Assembly (NCBI RefSeq): GCF_003589595.1
Contig: NW_020654242.1
Location: 617,612-681,611, forward strand
DNA: 64,000 nt
Reading direction: 5' to 3'
Origin: Hyposmocoma kahamanoa
Lineage: Eukaryota; Arthropoda; Insecta; Lepidoptera; Cosmopterigidae
In this document: piece after piece, positions 10,613 to 21,605 of the stretch
Position numbering within the stretch: position 1 is the stretch's first letter
Layout: every line of letters begins with the position of its first letter
Notes under the pieces: generated by a model
Told to the model about the DNA's origin: nothing
Databases searched by the model: none
What the model saw: only the letters and a program-made list of their open reading frames with translations
Translations under genes and position numbers: made by a program

Positions 10613-10784
10613 AATAGCGAATACAAGTAGCCATGTGTAGTCCCGCCATTACGTGAGGTACGTCTGGGTACTTATTAGTACATGACTATGTAGAAAAGAA
10701 ACTGTGTGATGAGCTTTAGTACAAAGTTTTTGTTTCACCATAGTTTTAAGTCAGCAATTCATATGGCTACTTGTATTCGCTATT
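10613..10784. mobile_element. small inverted-repeat element
   Basis: A 22-bp inverted repeat, exact, begins AATAGCGAATACAAGTAGCC at 10613 and is mirrored at 10763-10784. About 130 bp lie between. No clear target duplication. Confidence 0.5.
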
Positions 10785-10984
10785 GGGTACCTATGCATTA
10801 TTGCAGAGGCCGGGTAATAATGGATTGCTGGAAGAGGATGAGTTACAGTAATTGTTTTAATACGAGTCAAGCAAACCCCGTTCCCGCCGAGGCTTGTATA
10901 GTGCTTTTCTCAATCAATGTGAGGAAATAATAGAAGACTAAAGAGAAGAAGATGTATTATGAAAAAGTTAAAAATAAAGTGTTA

Positions 10985-11080
10985 TCGAGTTCATATGTTT
11001 TCGCGATTGTTACACATAGTTACGCGTATATTTGTTTTTTCAAACAAACCATGCTATTTAAATCCAGAAAAATTGTTTCA
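10985..11080 (-). repeat. Penelope-like tail fragment
   Basis: Reverse of the tail found complete at 54947-55129: TTTTCGCGATTGTTACACAT, CGCGTATATTTGTTTTTTCA. The right end (TTTAAATCCAGAAAAATTGT) appears to be in the opposite orientation, so this is a rearranged piece. Confidence 0.55.
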
Positions 11081-11345
11081 AAAAAGTGTTATTTAAAATT
11101 AAAACTAATATTTGATATAGTTTTTCCAGACAAGTTTAATAGTACCTGCTGAACATCTGATGACGCGGTTTATTGTCTATCCACAAATATTTATTTTCCT
11201 GATCGCTCTTCTCACTAGAACTCATTTTCGCGACGAACATAGAAAAAAGGCCAAAAAGACAGAACATAATACCATAGCATTATTAATGTACTAATCCTTT
11301 AAGGAATGTAACGTTTCGCCCACTATTTCACTTACATCTCCCATC

Positions 11346-11783
11346 TTTTTTTAACCGACTTCAAAAAAGGAGGAGGTTCTCAATTCGTCTGTATGTTTTG
11401 TTTTTTGTATGCATGTTACGCGATAACTCCGGTATTTGTGAATCGATTTTCATGATTCTTTTTTTGTTGGAAAGAGGGTACCTCCAAAGTGGTCCCATTT
11501 CATTTTGAAGAAAATCATCCTCACTGTTCACGCATGAAGATTTATTTTTATAAATAACGCCTAACTGTAATTTAGGAGCAATTATTTTAATGGTTGATTT
11601 TGCTATTTCTCCAAGGCGTTTTTCTCTCAATATACTTAGAGTAGTGAGAACCGATTTTTATTATCTCCAGCGTCAAGTCCTGTATAGTGGCGAACTAGGG
11701 GATATTTCAATAAAACTTAGCAAATAGACGTAATTCCACGTACTTTTGAGGTCGGTTTTTTTAGTACTCTGTACTGAGATTAT
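11346..11783 (-). repeat. Rep-C copy, full length
   Basis: Same ends as the 9832 copy, with a short deletion at the 'AATCATCC' segment near 11514. Confidence 0.85.
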
Positions 11784-12312
11784 TTGTTATTATATCCAAA
11801 TTGAATCTATTCTCTTTTTTATTTGAATCTAATCGTAACCTATTCTTTAAATCTGAAAGCATTTTGCACGCGGCTTCATTATACCAAGGATACAATTATC
11901 TGCGATACTATTTACACAAGTGTCACAACACTATTAAATGTGCGAGGATTACTGGGGCGTAGAACCGCACAGCGGTATCCTATATCACACAATTTGGACA
12001 AAATAAATTTATTCTTATCACATTTCTCGGTTCTCTTTTTTCATTTAGTTTATGCGTCGTAAAGATGTTTGAATTTTGAGGAAGCTCTTTTTAATCCCTT
12101 AATATTCTCCAGTGTTTTATTTGGTCTAGTGGATTCGCGGTCATCAGTCTTCCAAGATCATTATCATCTAAAGCTCGACTTCATCTTCAGCTGGGTGAAT
12201 GTATTTGTAGCATAATAAGGATTGTTTGCTTCGAAATAACATAGAACCCTTAATAAAAGGAAGACCATGCAATTTAACATTTAATAGCTTTTTCTCTGAC
12301 TGATAATAGCTT
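11784..12312. other. unassigned spacer
   Basis: No recognised family or coding sequence. Confidence 0.4.
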
Positions 12313-12622
12313 TTTAGTAGCAGTAGAGCTCCTTGTGAGAGAGTTTATCCAGGTAAGTACTGCGACCTTACCTATTTCTGCCGCCAAGCAGTAATATCAG
12401 CATTACTGTGTTCCGGTTTTGAAGGGAAAGGGTGCTGGTGAAATTACAGACACACTATTAGAGACACACAGGACTTGGCAACATATGTCTCAAGGTGACG
12501 GGCGCAATGGCAGTGCCCCTCAGATCTTTGCGATTTTAAGCTCTGAGTGGCACTGCAACTGTTATGGACAGGTGTGTCGCTTACCATCAGGCGCACGACT
12601 TGTTCGTTCCGTCACTTGATGT
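12313..12622 (-). repeat. Rep-F copy, nearly full length
   Basis: Runs from AGTAGAGCTCCTTGTGAGAG to TTGTTCGTTCCGTCACTTGA with all internal blocks in order; one of the most complete copies here (about 310 bp). Confidence 0.85.
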
Positions 12623-12636
12623 TATTAAAAAAAAAT

Positions 12637-12756
12637 AGGTGTTGGCGGGACGATCTTGATGGGTTTGAGAGGAAGTGGTGGGAGATCGTCAGAGACAGGA
12701 AGCAATGGAGGATTTTGGGGGAGACCTTTGCCCAGCAGTGGGATATAATAGGATAA
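12637..12756 (+). pseudogene. reverse transcriptase C-terminal scrap
   Basis: Open frame CWRDDLDGFERKWWEIVRDR, then a tail ending FAQQWD and a stop at 12754-12756. This is the last 35-40 residues of an RTE-like protein, followed by an ATAA-rich tail. It joins Rep-F on the left after an A-rich stretch. Confidence 0.65.
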
Positions 12757-13071
12757 TAAAAAAGAGTAAAATCAAACATCATAAGTCAAATAATTTTTAA
12801 TTTTATTTGTAATTTTTATTTTTAAATTGGCCATTTCGAAAAGGGTCCACTGAAAACGAGCGCTGTGACTCCGCCGCAGTATTCGCTAAGTTGGGCCCTT
12901 TTCAGTGCAATACATTTTAATCATAAAATCATAATATTGTACTTGTAATATGTGTTTGCGTTGAATACATAATTTTTTCTTTTTCCTTTGTTACAAACAC
13001 GCACCGTACGTAGGTAGTATATGAAGGCTTCAATACGATTACTAGATCTCACTATCGCACACCTCACGGAA

Positions 13072-13275
13072 GAATGGCATAAGTGGAGTTACGTCGAAAA
13101 CGTTTATTGCTCCATTAGATACAGAAAAATATAACCCATATCCTCTCCAATTCTTGTAACTCTATTTACAATATTAATCGATGTAATTAAAAAAATTGAA
13201 GAACATGTAGATTATATTTTTCTGTATCTAATGGAGCAATAAATATGTTTGACGTAACTCCATTTATGTCTTTCC
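13072..13275. mobile_element. palindromic MITE
   Basis: Inverted arms of about 55-60 bp: GAATGGCATAAGTGGAGTTA.. at 13072 and its near-complement ending at 13275. Both arms contain TATCTAATGGAGCAATAAA or its complement. A half copy is at 19575-19664. No coding capacity. Confidence 0.65.
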
Positions 13276-13471
13276 ATAATAGGTGCGAATTGTTAAAGAT
13301 GTAAGGCATATTTCCCGATGTAGTGGAAATAAGATACATAAAGCGTTGTTGTATCTCGACTGTATCTGTTAGATTCCTTTCTTTTAAAAGCTATGCCAAA
13401 AATAATCATTTTATGGAAAAAATATACTCGTATATAGTAATAATGCCAGACAATCACACCAATTTTCTGGT

Positions 13472-13625
13472 CTCAAATTAGGAAACTTCCTTTACCATGA
13501 ATACCAGAACAACTCTGAGGGCAATATCCAGAACAGTACCAATTTAAAAATGTTTGTTCCCTAAATTGGCCCAAATCGGGAATCGAATCCGGGACCTCCT
13601 TACCAACCGCTGCGCTATGGAAGAC
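13472..13625 (-). repeat. tRNA-headed SINE, different family
   Basis: On the minus strand: CATAGCGCAGCGGTTGGTAA (A box) then GGATTCGATTCCCGA (B box) and a body ending near 13472. Single copy in the window. Confidence 0.6.
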
Positions 13626-13863
13626 CATAAGCACACTCCGTAATCGAAACCCTACCACGCGCCGCAGACAGGGGTACAGGGCTCGTATTTAATCATACAC
13701 TTTCAACTTTTCATGGATATTGTGGCGAATGGCTTCTCACACAGTATGGATTGATACTGATAAGGGTAATAATGTAAATGTTCTAAAATAAAATATCTTA
13801 ATTACAATACCTACTTTAAGTCTCGATGTCCTAAAATAAATAATTAAATAATCAGAATTAGAA

Positions 13864-14010
13864 GATGCGAAATGGCAAATCAGCAGAGTGGAATTCCCGG
13901 CCTGCAGACTTGTTCCCTTGGTCATTACAACATGGTCCTTTTCAAGGCGAGAGTGAATAGGCATTATTTAGGTATGCATGCTCCATCGTCGACTTCATCG
14001 TAACTTTCCA
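13864..14010 (+). pseudogene. reverse transcriptase C-terminal scrap
   Basis: VWNSRPADLFPW in one frame and HYNMVLFKARVNRHYLGMHA with a stop shortly after in another. The FKARVNRH motif is the familiar end of a lepidopteran non-LTR reverse transcriptase. Confidence 0.65.
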
Positions 14011-14287
14011 TCAGGTGAGATTGAAGTCAAATGCGCACTTAGTTTTTAATAAAAAAAAAAATCATAGTAGAATAACAGAGACCGTGGGTTCCCCGCGACC
14101 GTTGAGTCGTAAACCGTTTGTCTTGTTAATTACCAGTGTCTTTGATGTTATTATAGAATGTGTCCACTGTTTTCAAGACGAATAAATGAGTTTGTAGAGG
14201 AGGGAGTCTCTACCGTGGGATGAGAGTGAAAACTCCAAGTTGTTGAAGAAATATTTATTTTCCCCTTGTATGTACACTTTCACCTTA

Positions 14288-14480
14288 TATGCAGAAGGTC
14301 CGGGCAGTTGTTCCCAAGAAGGAGTCGAGTACTCCTGGAAACCATTCTGCGAGATGAATTTCTGAATTTCTCCCTATACGAGCGTACGCAATATCAGAAG
14401 GTCCGGGTAGCAGTTCCCAAGAAGGAATTCAACTCCCGGTTAGCCTAACTGAGCTCTCGGTGTTCTCCGATTTCCCTCCA
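14288..14480 (+). repeat. GGTCCGGG repeat, unassigned
   Basis: Carries the motif CAGAAGGTCCGGGCAGTTGT twice (14292 and about 14395, the second slightly changed), each followed by TCCCAAGAAGGA. A related copy in the opposite orientation lies at 31085-31247. Possibly LTR-derived; no coding part seen. Confidence 0.5.
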
Positions 14481-16106
14481 CATTAGACGTGTATCGATCG
14501 TGTTCGATTGAATTAAAATTATTCAACAGCACCTGGGACCCTGACAACCCGGCTACTAGCTTCTAAATAACCCGATGATTTTAGAGTTTCATGGGTCATG
14601 CGCGCAATATTGAACTTTATAGATATAATTTTAGAGATTATTCAACTATTCACAATATTATTGTTGTCTCTTTCGCTCTCACATGAAGTCCCCACTCACG
14701 ACACGGTTCGCCTTCTCACTCGTCGTTTGGGTCGATCATTTGTTCGATAGAGCATTCGTTCGATCGAACCAAAAAGTTAAACAATCGATCAACGAGTCAA
14801 CGGCTTAAAGGATCAGTGGATCAGTGAGTCTATCAATCATTCATCCTAATTGCTCCGTGGCGTAGTGTTGAAAGGGTTGTAACCCTGAACCTGTGAACCT
14901 GAACAGGTTCACGGCAATGAAATGGGAAACTTCCGGTCCACAAAATTTATTAAAGAAGTAAAGTTTAAAGAAAGGCCCTAAATGGGCCGAGAAACTGAAT
15001 TACAGAAATAGATACATGAAGGGTGTAGACTTATAAATTATTACACATGATTAGTTTATTAACAGCTCTGACTGTTGTGGCGGTCGAGCTGGGAGTGACC
15101 GTGGTACGAAAACAAAATGAGAAAGTGAAGGAAGATGGAACAATTAAAATTTAAAATTTAAATACAAGTAAAATAAAAAAAATGATAAGATACAAGAGGA
15201 GAGAGGCGATACAAAGAGGTGAGATGACGGTGTAAGGAGGTCACACCGTCACAGTATAATAAATTAGTAATTTTGAATCCTCAAGTTTTTCGTTTCGTGT
15301 TTTATAACATCGTTACCTTTACTAGAAGGAAATTGTGTCCTAGGAGTGGTTTATCAATGGATGCATTTAACTAATAGACATATTACCCATCAGCAGGAGT
15401 ATCATGAGTGACGGGTGACCCGTTAAAATATGGAACGTATGATCGAATCATTTGACCTGATCACATTGATCGACCCGGGTTATCAAATATGATCTATCGA
15501 CACAGGTCTACTCCACGTGAACAAAATAATTGTGTTACAGTAGTTACCATTCGAGGGAAAATCTTTACACGGCGATTCAGAAATAACACCAAATGGGTCA
15601 ATGCCATCTACCGGATTCTTAAAAACTAAAAGTAAATATTGTGGCTTACGGCCGTCTAATACACAAAGTAGGTTTGTTACAGTTTATTATTATATTATAA
15701 CGAATTCATATTTGTTGATACACCCTCCCTATAGTCACATACTCGAGAAACCTTGACATGCTTTAGCTTCATCAGCCCTCTTTGTTCCCACACTCTCAGT
15801 GACAAGTGCCCTTGGCCTTAAGAACGTCTCTAGTTTGATTCGTGGTTGATAAATGACTGAATTTATTTTGCATCTGCATTAGCAAAAAACTCCTTGAGAA
15901 AGAGCACATCGAGAGAAGTAAGTACTGCCACATTACCTATTTCTGCCGATTTTGAAAGGTAAGGGTTGCTGGTGAAATTATAAGCACATTATGGCACTGC
16001 AAGTGGTATGGACGGGCGTGTCGCTTAACACCAGATGCATGACGTGTTCATCGTGTCACTTTGTATCATAAAAACAAAAAAAAAGTCAAAAAGTAACCTA
16101 TCGACT
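14481..16106. other. low-information region with small repeats
   Basis: Holds a perfect 9-bp hairpin TGACGGTGT/ACACCGTCA near 15225-15251, a segment near 15550-15612 (GGGAAAATCTTTACACGGCG.. ATGCCATCTACCGG) that resembles 44540-44600, and a reversed Rep-F piece at 15880-16060 (CTCCTTGAGAAAGAGC.. TTCATCGTGTCAC). Otherwise nothing recognised. Confidence 0.45.
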
Positions 16107-16620
16107 GTGAACTGGCAACCGGTACTATCTCAATTTTGACAACTTTACAGGTGAAGAAATAATCATTTATATAGCATATGGTTTATTAAATACAATACGT
16201 AATGGACGTACATTCATGTGTTATAAAAATATTTAAAAACTCATTGACTTACAATTATATGTGTCCGAACTTATAGGGCGTTAAAATCGTATACAGAGCG
16301 TCATTCACGCTTTAGTCTTCGTTTGTTCGACTGACAGCGAAGCAAGCAAAATTAGACAGTACTGCGATGACATTACAATTTAAATTCAACGTTTTAGCCT
16401 TTTCATTTTCCTTTACATGTCACTACGTTTAAATAGATTGACTTGAGACATTTTTTTCGTGGTTTTAGTATTAGACCCGTCGTCCATTTATTTGTAAGTC
16501 AATGTAAAAACTACATACTTTTTATTTAATAAACCAGATGATAAATAAATGACGCAAACAATTTTTTTGTTTATTGTGTAAAGTTGTCAAAAATTGAGAT
16601 AGTACCGATTGCCAGTTCAC
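16107..16620. mobile_element. TIR element containing a hAT-M insertion
   Basis: Inverted repeats of about 44 bp, starting GTGAACTGGCAACCGGTACT at 16107 and mirrored at 16577-16620 with few mismatches. Without the nested 263-bp MITE and its duplicated 8-bp target, the element is about 243 bp. No transposase. Confidence 0.7.
16242..16504. mobile_element. hAT-M MITE copy 1
   Basis: Ends CATTGACTTACAA/TTGTAAGTCAATG, flanked by the exact 8-bp duplication TAAAAACT (16234-16241, 16505-16512). Nested in the TIR element 16107-16620. Lacks about 23 bp of the longer copies near its left end. Confidence 0.9.
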
Positions 16621-16773
16621 TCATCAAGATCATTCTCCTTGGGCTCCATTGTGACAGATTGAACGAGATAAATATTTAAAGAGGCATTTGAGTAGCTGAT
16701 ATCTAATACCGAATATGTGAAAAGAAGAGTAAAAGTTTAGTAATCCCCGTGTGCCTGTCTCTGAAGTTGCAAA

Positions 16774-17345
16774 ACCACAAAGGCAGGATCAGTGCGACGA
16801 GGACGTCTTCAAAAAGGTGGTGAAGAGGAAGAGGAAACCCACCAGCCGTAACCTGTGTGGCACAGCACCGATACAACCGAACTTTTTGCTCCGTCCGGCC
16901 ATACTGCCGCAACTACATTACTTTATATAATTCCTTATTGCACAAAGAGAAGCTTCATAAAACACACGTTACAAAGGACATACACAAAGGTGAGCTTACG
17001 AGTATATCTAGAAGCGATCTCTTCCACCTTAGCCGTGGTGTAAAAGTGAAGTCTGCGGGACTAATTATTGTACAATAAAATTAAAATTTAAATGTGACTA
17101 AAAATATATAAATTATGGTTATAATATATACATGAACTACTCCACGCAGTCTGAGGAGATAGTGGAGTACATCAGCCTAAAAGCCAAATAGTGAGGGTCG
17201 AGCAGTTCGAGTCTCGCCACAACGTGAATTTTAATTCGTTTGTGTAATTTTAAACCGACTATCTGTCGGCCTTCATGTAGGGAAGAGTTTTGGCCGAAGG
17301 GTGGCATGTATCGGCGATTCCGAGACCGATTACTTACTTACTTAC
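16774..17345 (+). pseudogene. retroposon ORF1-like (FP-domain type) remnant
   Basis: Frame-shifted protein remnant read in order: KVVKRKRKPTSRNLCGTAP, LLRPAILPQL, then SEEIVEYISLKAK near 17148, VRVEQFESRHNVNFNSFV near 17190 and EEFWPKGGMYRRFRDRL near 17283. This resembles the C-terminal FP-type domain of ORF1/Gag-like proteins in insect non-LTR elements. Immediately after it comes a (TTAC)n run (about 17330-17345), which looks like a retroposon tail, with no reverse transcriptase in between. Confidence 0.6.
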
Positions 17346-17608
17346 TAGTATATGCATGAATATATTGTATGTATGTATTATTTAAATAAATAAACAAATA
17401 GGTCATATGGCCTGAAATAAATATCTAAATAAATAAAAAAGAATCGCCCCTAAACAGAAGAAAAAAATGTCGTCCTATTTTACAAATATTAATACAGTTT
17501 TCATTTGGGTTACTCTGTGAAATAGAACAGCTGAGCGGTAGTAGTAAGTCGGGAATAAAAAAAATTTAAAATATTGTATTTTCAAAATCATAATTAAAAG
17601 AAAAATAA

Positions 17609-18097
17609 CCGAACCGAAGAATCCGACCGGATCGAAGGAATTTTTTCTGAGTGTTTTTTCTGAGTGTTCGATCTTTGTATTTATAATTATAATAAACTAG
17701 TGGAGTAATTTCACAAAAAATAATTGAATATCAATTCAATAAAAATTTAATTAATACAGTGAATAGCGACATCTCTCGCCAGAACTGGTAGCTGTAAAGG
17801 TACTAACTGGGTGATAAATCTGTCATAGATTTCTCATAGATGGCGCTAAGACTAAAAAGTCGTTGAAAGACCAAGTACAAAGACACGACACACGCACATA
17901 AAAAATTCGTGAGTTTCGTTGGTTCGTTCCGTGGCTTAGTTGGTATAGCGTCTGGCACGGTATGCAAGAAGACGTCGGTTCGAATCCGACGGGATCGAAG
18001 GAATTTTTTCTGAGTGTTCGATCTTTGTATTAATAATTATAACAAACTAGTGGAGTAATTTCACAAAAAATAATTGAATATCAATTCAATAAAAACT
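17609..18097 (+). mobile_element. dimeric SINE-B with 18-bp target duplication
   Basis: Starts 5'-truncated in the B-box region (AATCCGACCGGATCGAAGG), passes the tail AATTGAATATCAATTCAATA, the full body, a complete tRNA-like head (TGGCTTAGTTGGTATAGCGT.. GGTTCGAATCC) and a second tail. The repeat period is about 360 bp. TAATTAAAAGAAAAATAA flanks both sides exactly (17591-17608, 18098-18115), the mark of one retrotransposition event. Confidence 0.88.
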
Positions 18098-18488
18098 TAA
18101 TTAAAAGAAAAATAATCTTTATTTCATAGGTAAGCATTATTACACTTGAAATCGTCACAATGGTTAAACTCTACCGCTCATTCGTAAGGCAGATTCCCCT
18201 GAGAAGAATGAGCAAGAAACTCTAGGGGTTGCTCTTTGTAAATAACATTTACAATATTTTTTTTATTTGAAACATCAGAGATCGAGACTACCTCCATGAG
18301 CTAAACGGGTTACTACCACGGATTTTTGTCATCCAAGTACGCAAAAGTTGTTTAATAACCTTTAGTATAAAGTTTTTGTTTCACTATAGTTTTAAACCTC
18401 GTGAATGGCAAATTTTGTATATCAACCGGAATCTTGTCTTAAATGAATTTGTCACTTTGTGAAGACGACTATCAAGAACAGCTAGTTT
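18098..18488 (-). repeat. non-LTR 3' end
   Basis: Reverse-orientation tail of the same family as 43395-44230 and 51961-52800: CTTTATTTCATAGGTAAGC, AGAATGAGCAAGAAACTCTA, GGGTTGCTCTTTGTAAAT. Host of the SINE-B dimer insertion at its tail. Confidence 0.65.
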
Positions 18489-18936
18489 ATTTTTAACCGA
18501 CTTTAAAAAAGGAGGAGGTTCTCAATTCGACTGTATGTTCTTTTTTTTGTATGTATGTTACGCGATAACTCCGGTATTTGTGATTTTCATGATTTTGTTA
18601 TTTGTTGGAAAGGGGGTAGTTCCATTGTGGTCCCATTTCATTTTGAAGAAAATCATCCACCTCTAAGGGTGGCTGTTCAAGCATGAAGATTCATTTTTAT
18701 AAATAGCGCCTAACTTTAATTTAGGAGCAATTATTTTAATGGTTAAGTTTGCTATTTCTCCAATTCAAGGCGTTTTTCTCTCCATATACTTTGAGTAGTG
18801 AGAACCGATTTTTATTATCTCCAGCGTCAAGTCCTATATAGTGGCGAACTAGGGAATATTTCAATAAAACTTAGCTATAGACGTAATTCCACGTACTTTT
18901 TAGGTCGGTTTTTTTAGTACTCTGTACTGAGATTAT
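18489..18936 (-). repeat. Rep-C copy, full length
   Basis: TTTTTAACCGACTTTAAAAA to AGTACTCTGTACTGAGATTA with complete body. Confidence 0.85.
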
Positions 18937-19071
18937 ATTTAATTAAATACTCCGAAGTCAAATGCATATCATGTTTGTTGTACCGTCATTTTTTCCGATT
19001 TCTATAACACAAGTACTTTAGTTACCTACTTTGTGATCAGAGCACCGTAAGTGATGTTGTTTATTATTTAT

Positions 19072-19165
19072 TTAATCTTTATTGCACAATTTAATAAAGT
19101 ACAAATGGCTGACTTAAGAGAGTAAAGAAAAGTAAAATTCAAAAAGTCAACCATTGAGATAAACA
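19072..19165 (-). repeat. CR1/Jockey-like 3' tail fragment
   Basis: AATCTTTATTGCACAATTTA followed by GTACAAATGGCTGACTTAA, the usual reversed end of a lepidopteran non-LTR element. Confidence 0.55.
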
Positions 19166-19279
19166 GAAAAAAGAACAAAAGGTTGGTGCTACGTACACTT
19201 AAAACAAAAATTTTTAAAATGCCATTACGATGTCTTACTTTCTCAAACTCGTATATTATAAAAAGTAATTTTTTTTTTA

Positions 19280-19477
19280 CTCACTCAACATAGCCCCGCA
19301 CTAGGGAAACCCTGTGTCGCGGGTGCCATGGACACACACGTAGACAACCACAAATTACACCCAAACTCACGAGAGAAATAAATGTAGGTCATACAAATAT
19401 TTCGCCCGGCCCGGGAATCGAACCTGGGACCTCTGCGTGGCAGTCCGGCATGGTAACCGTTCGGCCACGGAGGCAGT
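19280..19477 (-). repeat. SINE-A copy
   Basis: Body and tRNA-like head complete: on the minus strand CTGCCTCCGTGGCCGAACGG, CCAGGTTCGATTCCCGGG. Confidence 0.9.
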
Positions 19478-19574
19478 TATTTGGGAGATGGCAAAACTTT
19501 CTATTTATTTTAAATTTCTTATCAAGGGGGTTAATAATAATTAATCAACTCTTGTAACTCTATCGACTTATATT

Positions 19575-19664
19575 GTAGATAGTTACAAGAATTGGATGTT
19601 ATATATTTCTGTATCTAATGGAGCAATAAACATTTTTGACGTAACTCCACTTATGCCATTCTTG
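19575..19664. repeat. half of the palindromic MITE
   Basis: Matches the right half of 13072-13275, from TTACAAGAATTGGA to GACGTAACTCCACTTATGCC. Confidence 0.6.
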
Positions 19665-19819
19665 CATTAGGGGTGCTATATGTAAATATACTCAAAATAT
19701 ATATTAAATAATATGTAACTAAAAATGGTACATCAGGAAAACTGAAAGTTTTTTCAAGGTGACCTGTTTCCAACTACAATAGATAGATAGATATATTACT
19801 TATTTATTTGCTAAATCAC

Positions 19820-20081
19820 CATTGACTTACAAATAAAAGGACGACGGGTCTAATACAAAAACCAAGAAAAAAATGTCCCACATGTAAAGGAATATGAAAA
19901 AGCTAAAACGTTAGATTTAAATTGTAATGTCATCGCAGTACTCTCTAATTTTGCTTGCTTCGCTGTCAGTCGGACAAACGAAGGCTAAAGCGTGAATGAC
20001 GCTCTGTATACGATTTTAACGCCCTATAAGTTCGGACACTTTTTAGCGCGGACCCGACGTCCATATAATTGTAAGTCAATG
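19820..20081. mobile_element. hAT-M MITE copy 2
   Basis: Inverted ends CATTGACTTACAA.., 262 bp, exact 8-bp duplication TAAATCAC at 19812-19819 and 20082-20089. Confidence 0.92.
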
Positions 20082-20089
20082 TAAATCAC

Positions 20090-20937
20090 AATATATTACA
20101 AACAAGCTTATGACATAGGTACAATGGTAATATTGTATCAGGTGTAGAGTTGTGTGAACTGTGTCAGCAAAAAGGGCCCGACTCAGCATTATGCCGCAGT
20201 TCAGTCGAGCTACGACGCTGATGATTCTGCCAGGTTCTAAGGTGAGCCGGTAAAAAAGAAGTAACTCAGAACAGGGAATCAACACGGAGTACATGTAGTT
20301 ATAATATTAATTCTATAGGAAAATAGGTTATTATATAAGCTATAAAACGTGGATAAGGTAACTGGAAAGAAAATAAAAAAGATGTAAATGTATGAGTAAG
20401 TTGTGTGGTTGTATAATAATTGTAAACGAATGTGTGTTTTGCTTAAAGGTGTGTTTGTGTGTAGGTATGTAAAAAATAAGTGGAGTGTATCTGTGGTTTA
20501 TACATAAGTATGAAACAAAGTATTTATGACAAAGGATAATAATATGTTGTAGGCAGGGGTAATTTGTGAAATGTGATATTTGTATCAGACACGCGTCAAA
20601 ATATTCAGTAGAAAGTTTTTTTAAGCGCTAATTTAAATGAGTGAATTGATGTAAGATTTGTTATGGGTGGTGTGTTTGAAGCAGCCATTTTATGGGTGGG
20701 AATAATGACCGGTGAGACGCATGCTCTTAGAGTTCTGACGCTATTTGTACAATAAAGTCTTATTAACTTGTTTCTATATTATTTTCCCCTCACACGCTGT
20801 TATATGATAGAGCCCCTGGTTTTCAATACACAAAGAACAATTTTACCGATTCATCAGTTGTAAAACAAATGAAAAAAATTTTCGGTACTACATCGCTAAG
20901 TTAAAGTAATATTGTTTTTAAGGGGTTGTAAAAAAAA
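20090..20937. other. unassigned GT-rich spacer
   Basis: No family recognised. TTTGTACAATAAAGTCTTAT near 20745 could be the end of an LTR, but I found no partner. Confidence 0.35.
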
Positions 20938-21005
20938 GGGTCCCTGCACATTGAAAGTTCTGAGTGACACAGCCACTGCTATAGACAGGCGTGTCGCACA
21001 CCACC
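20938..21005 (-). repeat. Rep-F fragment
   Basis: GTTCTGAGTGACACAGCCAC.. GACAGGCGTGTCGCACACCA, the GTGACGGG-proximal part only. Confidence 0.6.
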
Positions 21006-21039
21006 ATAAATAAATGAATGAATGAATTAATTAATTAAT

Positions 21040-21455
21040 GAAATACTCTTTATTGCACATTAAAATTACAATAAGAACAGAGAACGTAACGTAACATACT
21101 TACGTTACGTTTTATATTGCCGCCTGTTAGTAATTGAATTGATAACACTTATCACAGAGTAAGCCAATGTATAACAGGCTTGTTGCTAAGTAGCTATTTC
21201 TTTCAGGCAAAGTCATTGACTTACAAATAAATGGACGACGGGTCTAAAACAAAAACCACGAAAAAAATGTCCCAAGTCAACCTATTCGAAATTTAAATTG
21301 TAATGTCATCGCAGTATCGCGTGTCAGTAGAACAAATGAAGACTAAAGCGGAGTTTGGCGCTCTGTATACGATTTTAGCGCCTTACAAGTGCGGACACTT
21401 TTTAGCGCGGACCCGAGGTCCATATAATTGTAAGTCAATGGGCAAAGTTAAGAAT
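21040..21455 (-). repeat. non-LTR 3' tail split by a MITE
   Basis: ACTCTTTATTGCACATTAAA.. AACAGGCTTGTTGCTAAGTA.. TTTCAGGCAAAGT, matching 48405-48600, interrupted at 21214-21440 by hAT-M copy 3 and resuming with GGCAAAGTTAAG. Confidence 0.65.
21214..21440. mobile_element. hAT-M MITE copy 3, short form
   Basis: 227 bp, ends CATTGACTTACAA/TTGTAAGTCAATG, exact duplication GGCAAAGT at 21206-21213 and 21441-21448. Belongs to the short subfamily with 35537 and 59894. Confidence 0.92.
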
Positions 21456-21605
21456 GCGTCCGTGGCCGAACGGTTATCATGCTGAACTGCCACGCAGAGA
21501 TCCCGGATTCGATTCCCGGGCCGGGGAACCATTTATGTCCCTCGTGAGTTTGAGTGTAATTTCTCTACCTATGTGTATGTCCGCCCCGCGACACAGGGTT
21601 TTCCT
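21456..21605 (+). repeat. SINE-A copy
   Basis: CGTCCGTGGCCGAACGGTTA head, GATTCGATTCCCGGG B box, body ending CGACACAGGGTTTTCC. Confidence 0.85.

Noticed and set aside
17150..17220. tRNA-like head (GGTCGAGCAGTTCGAGTCTC)
   Set aside because: Translation shows this is part of the ORF1-like protein remnant, so the B-box resemblance is coincidental.
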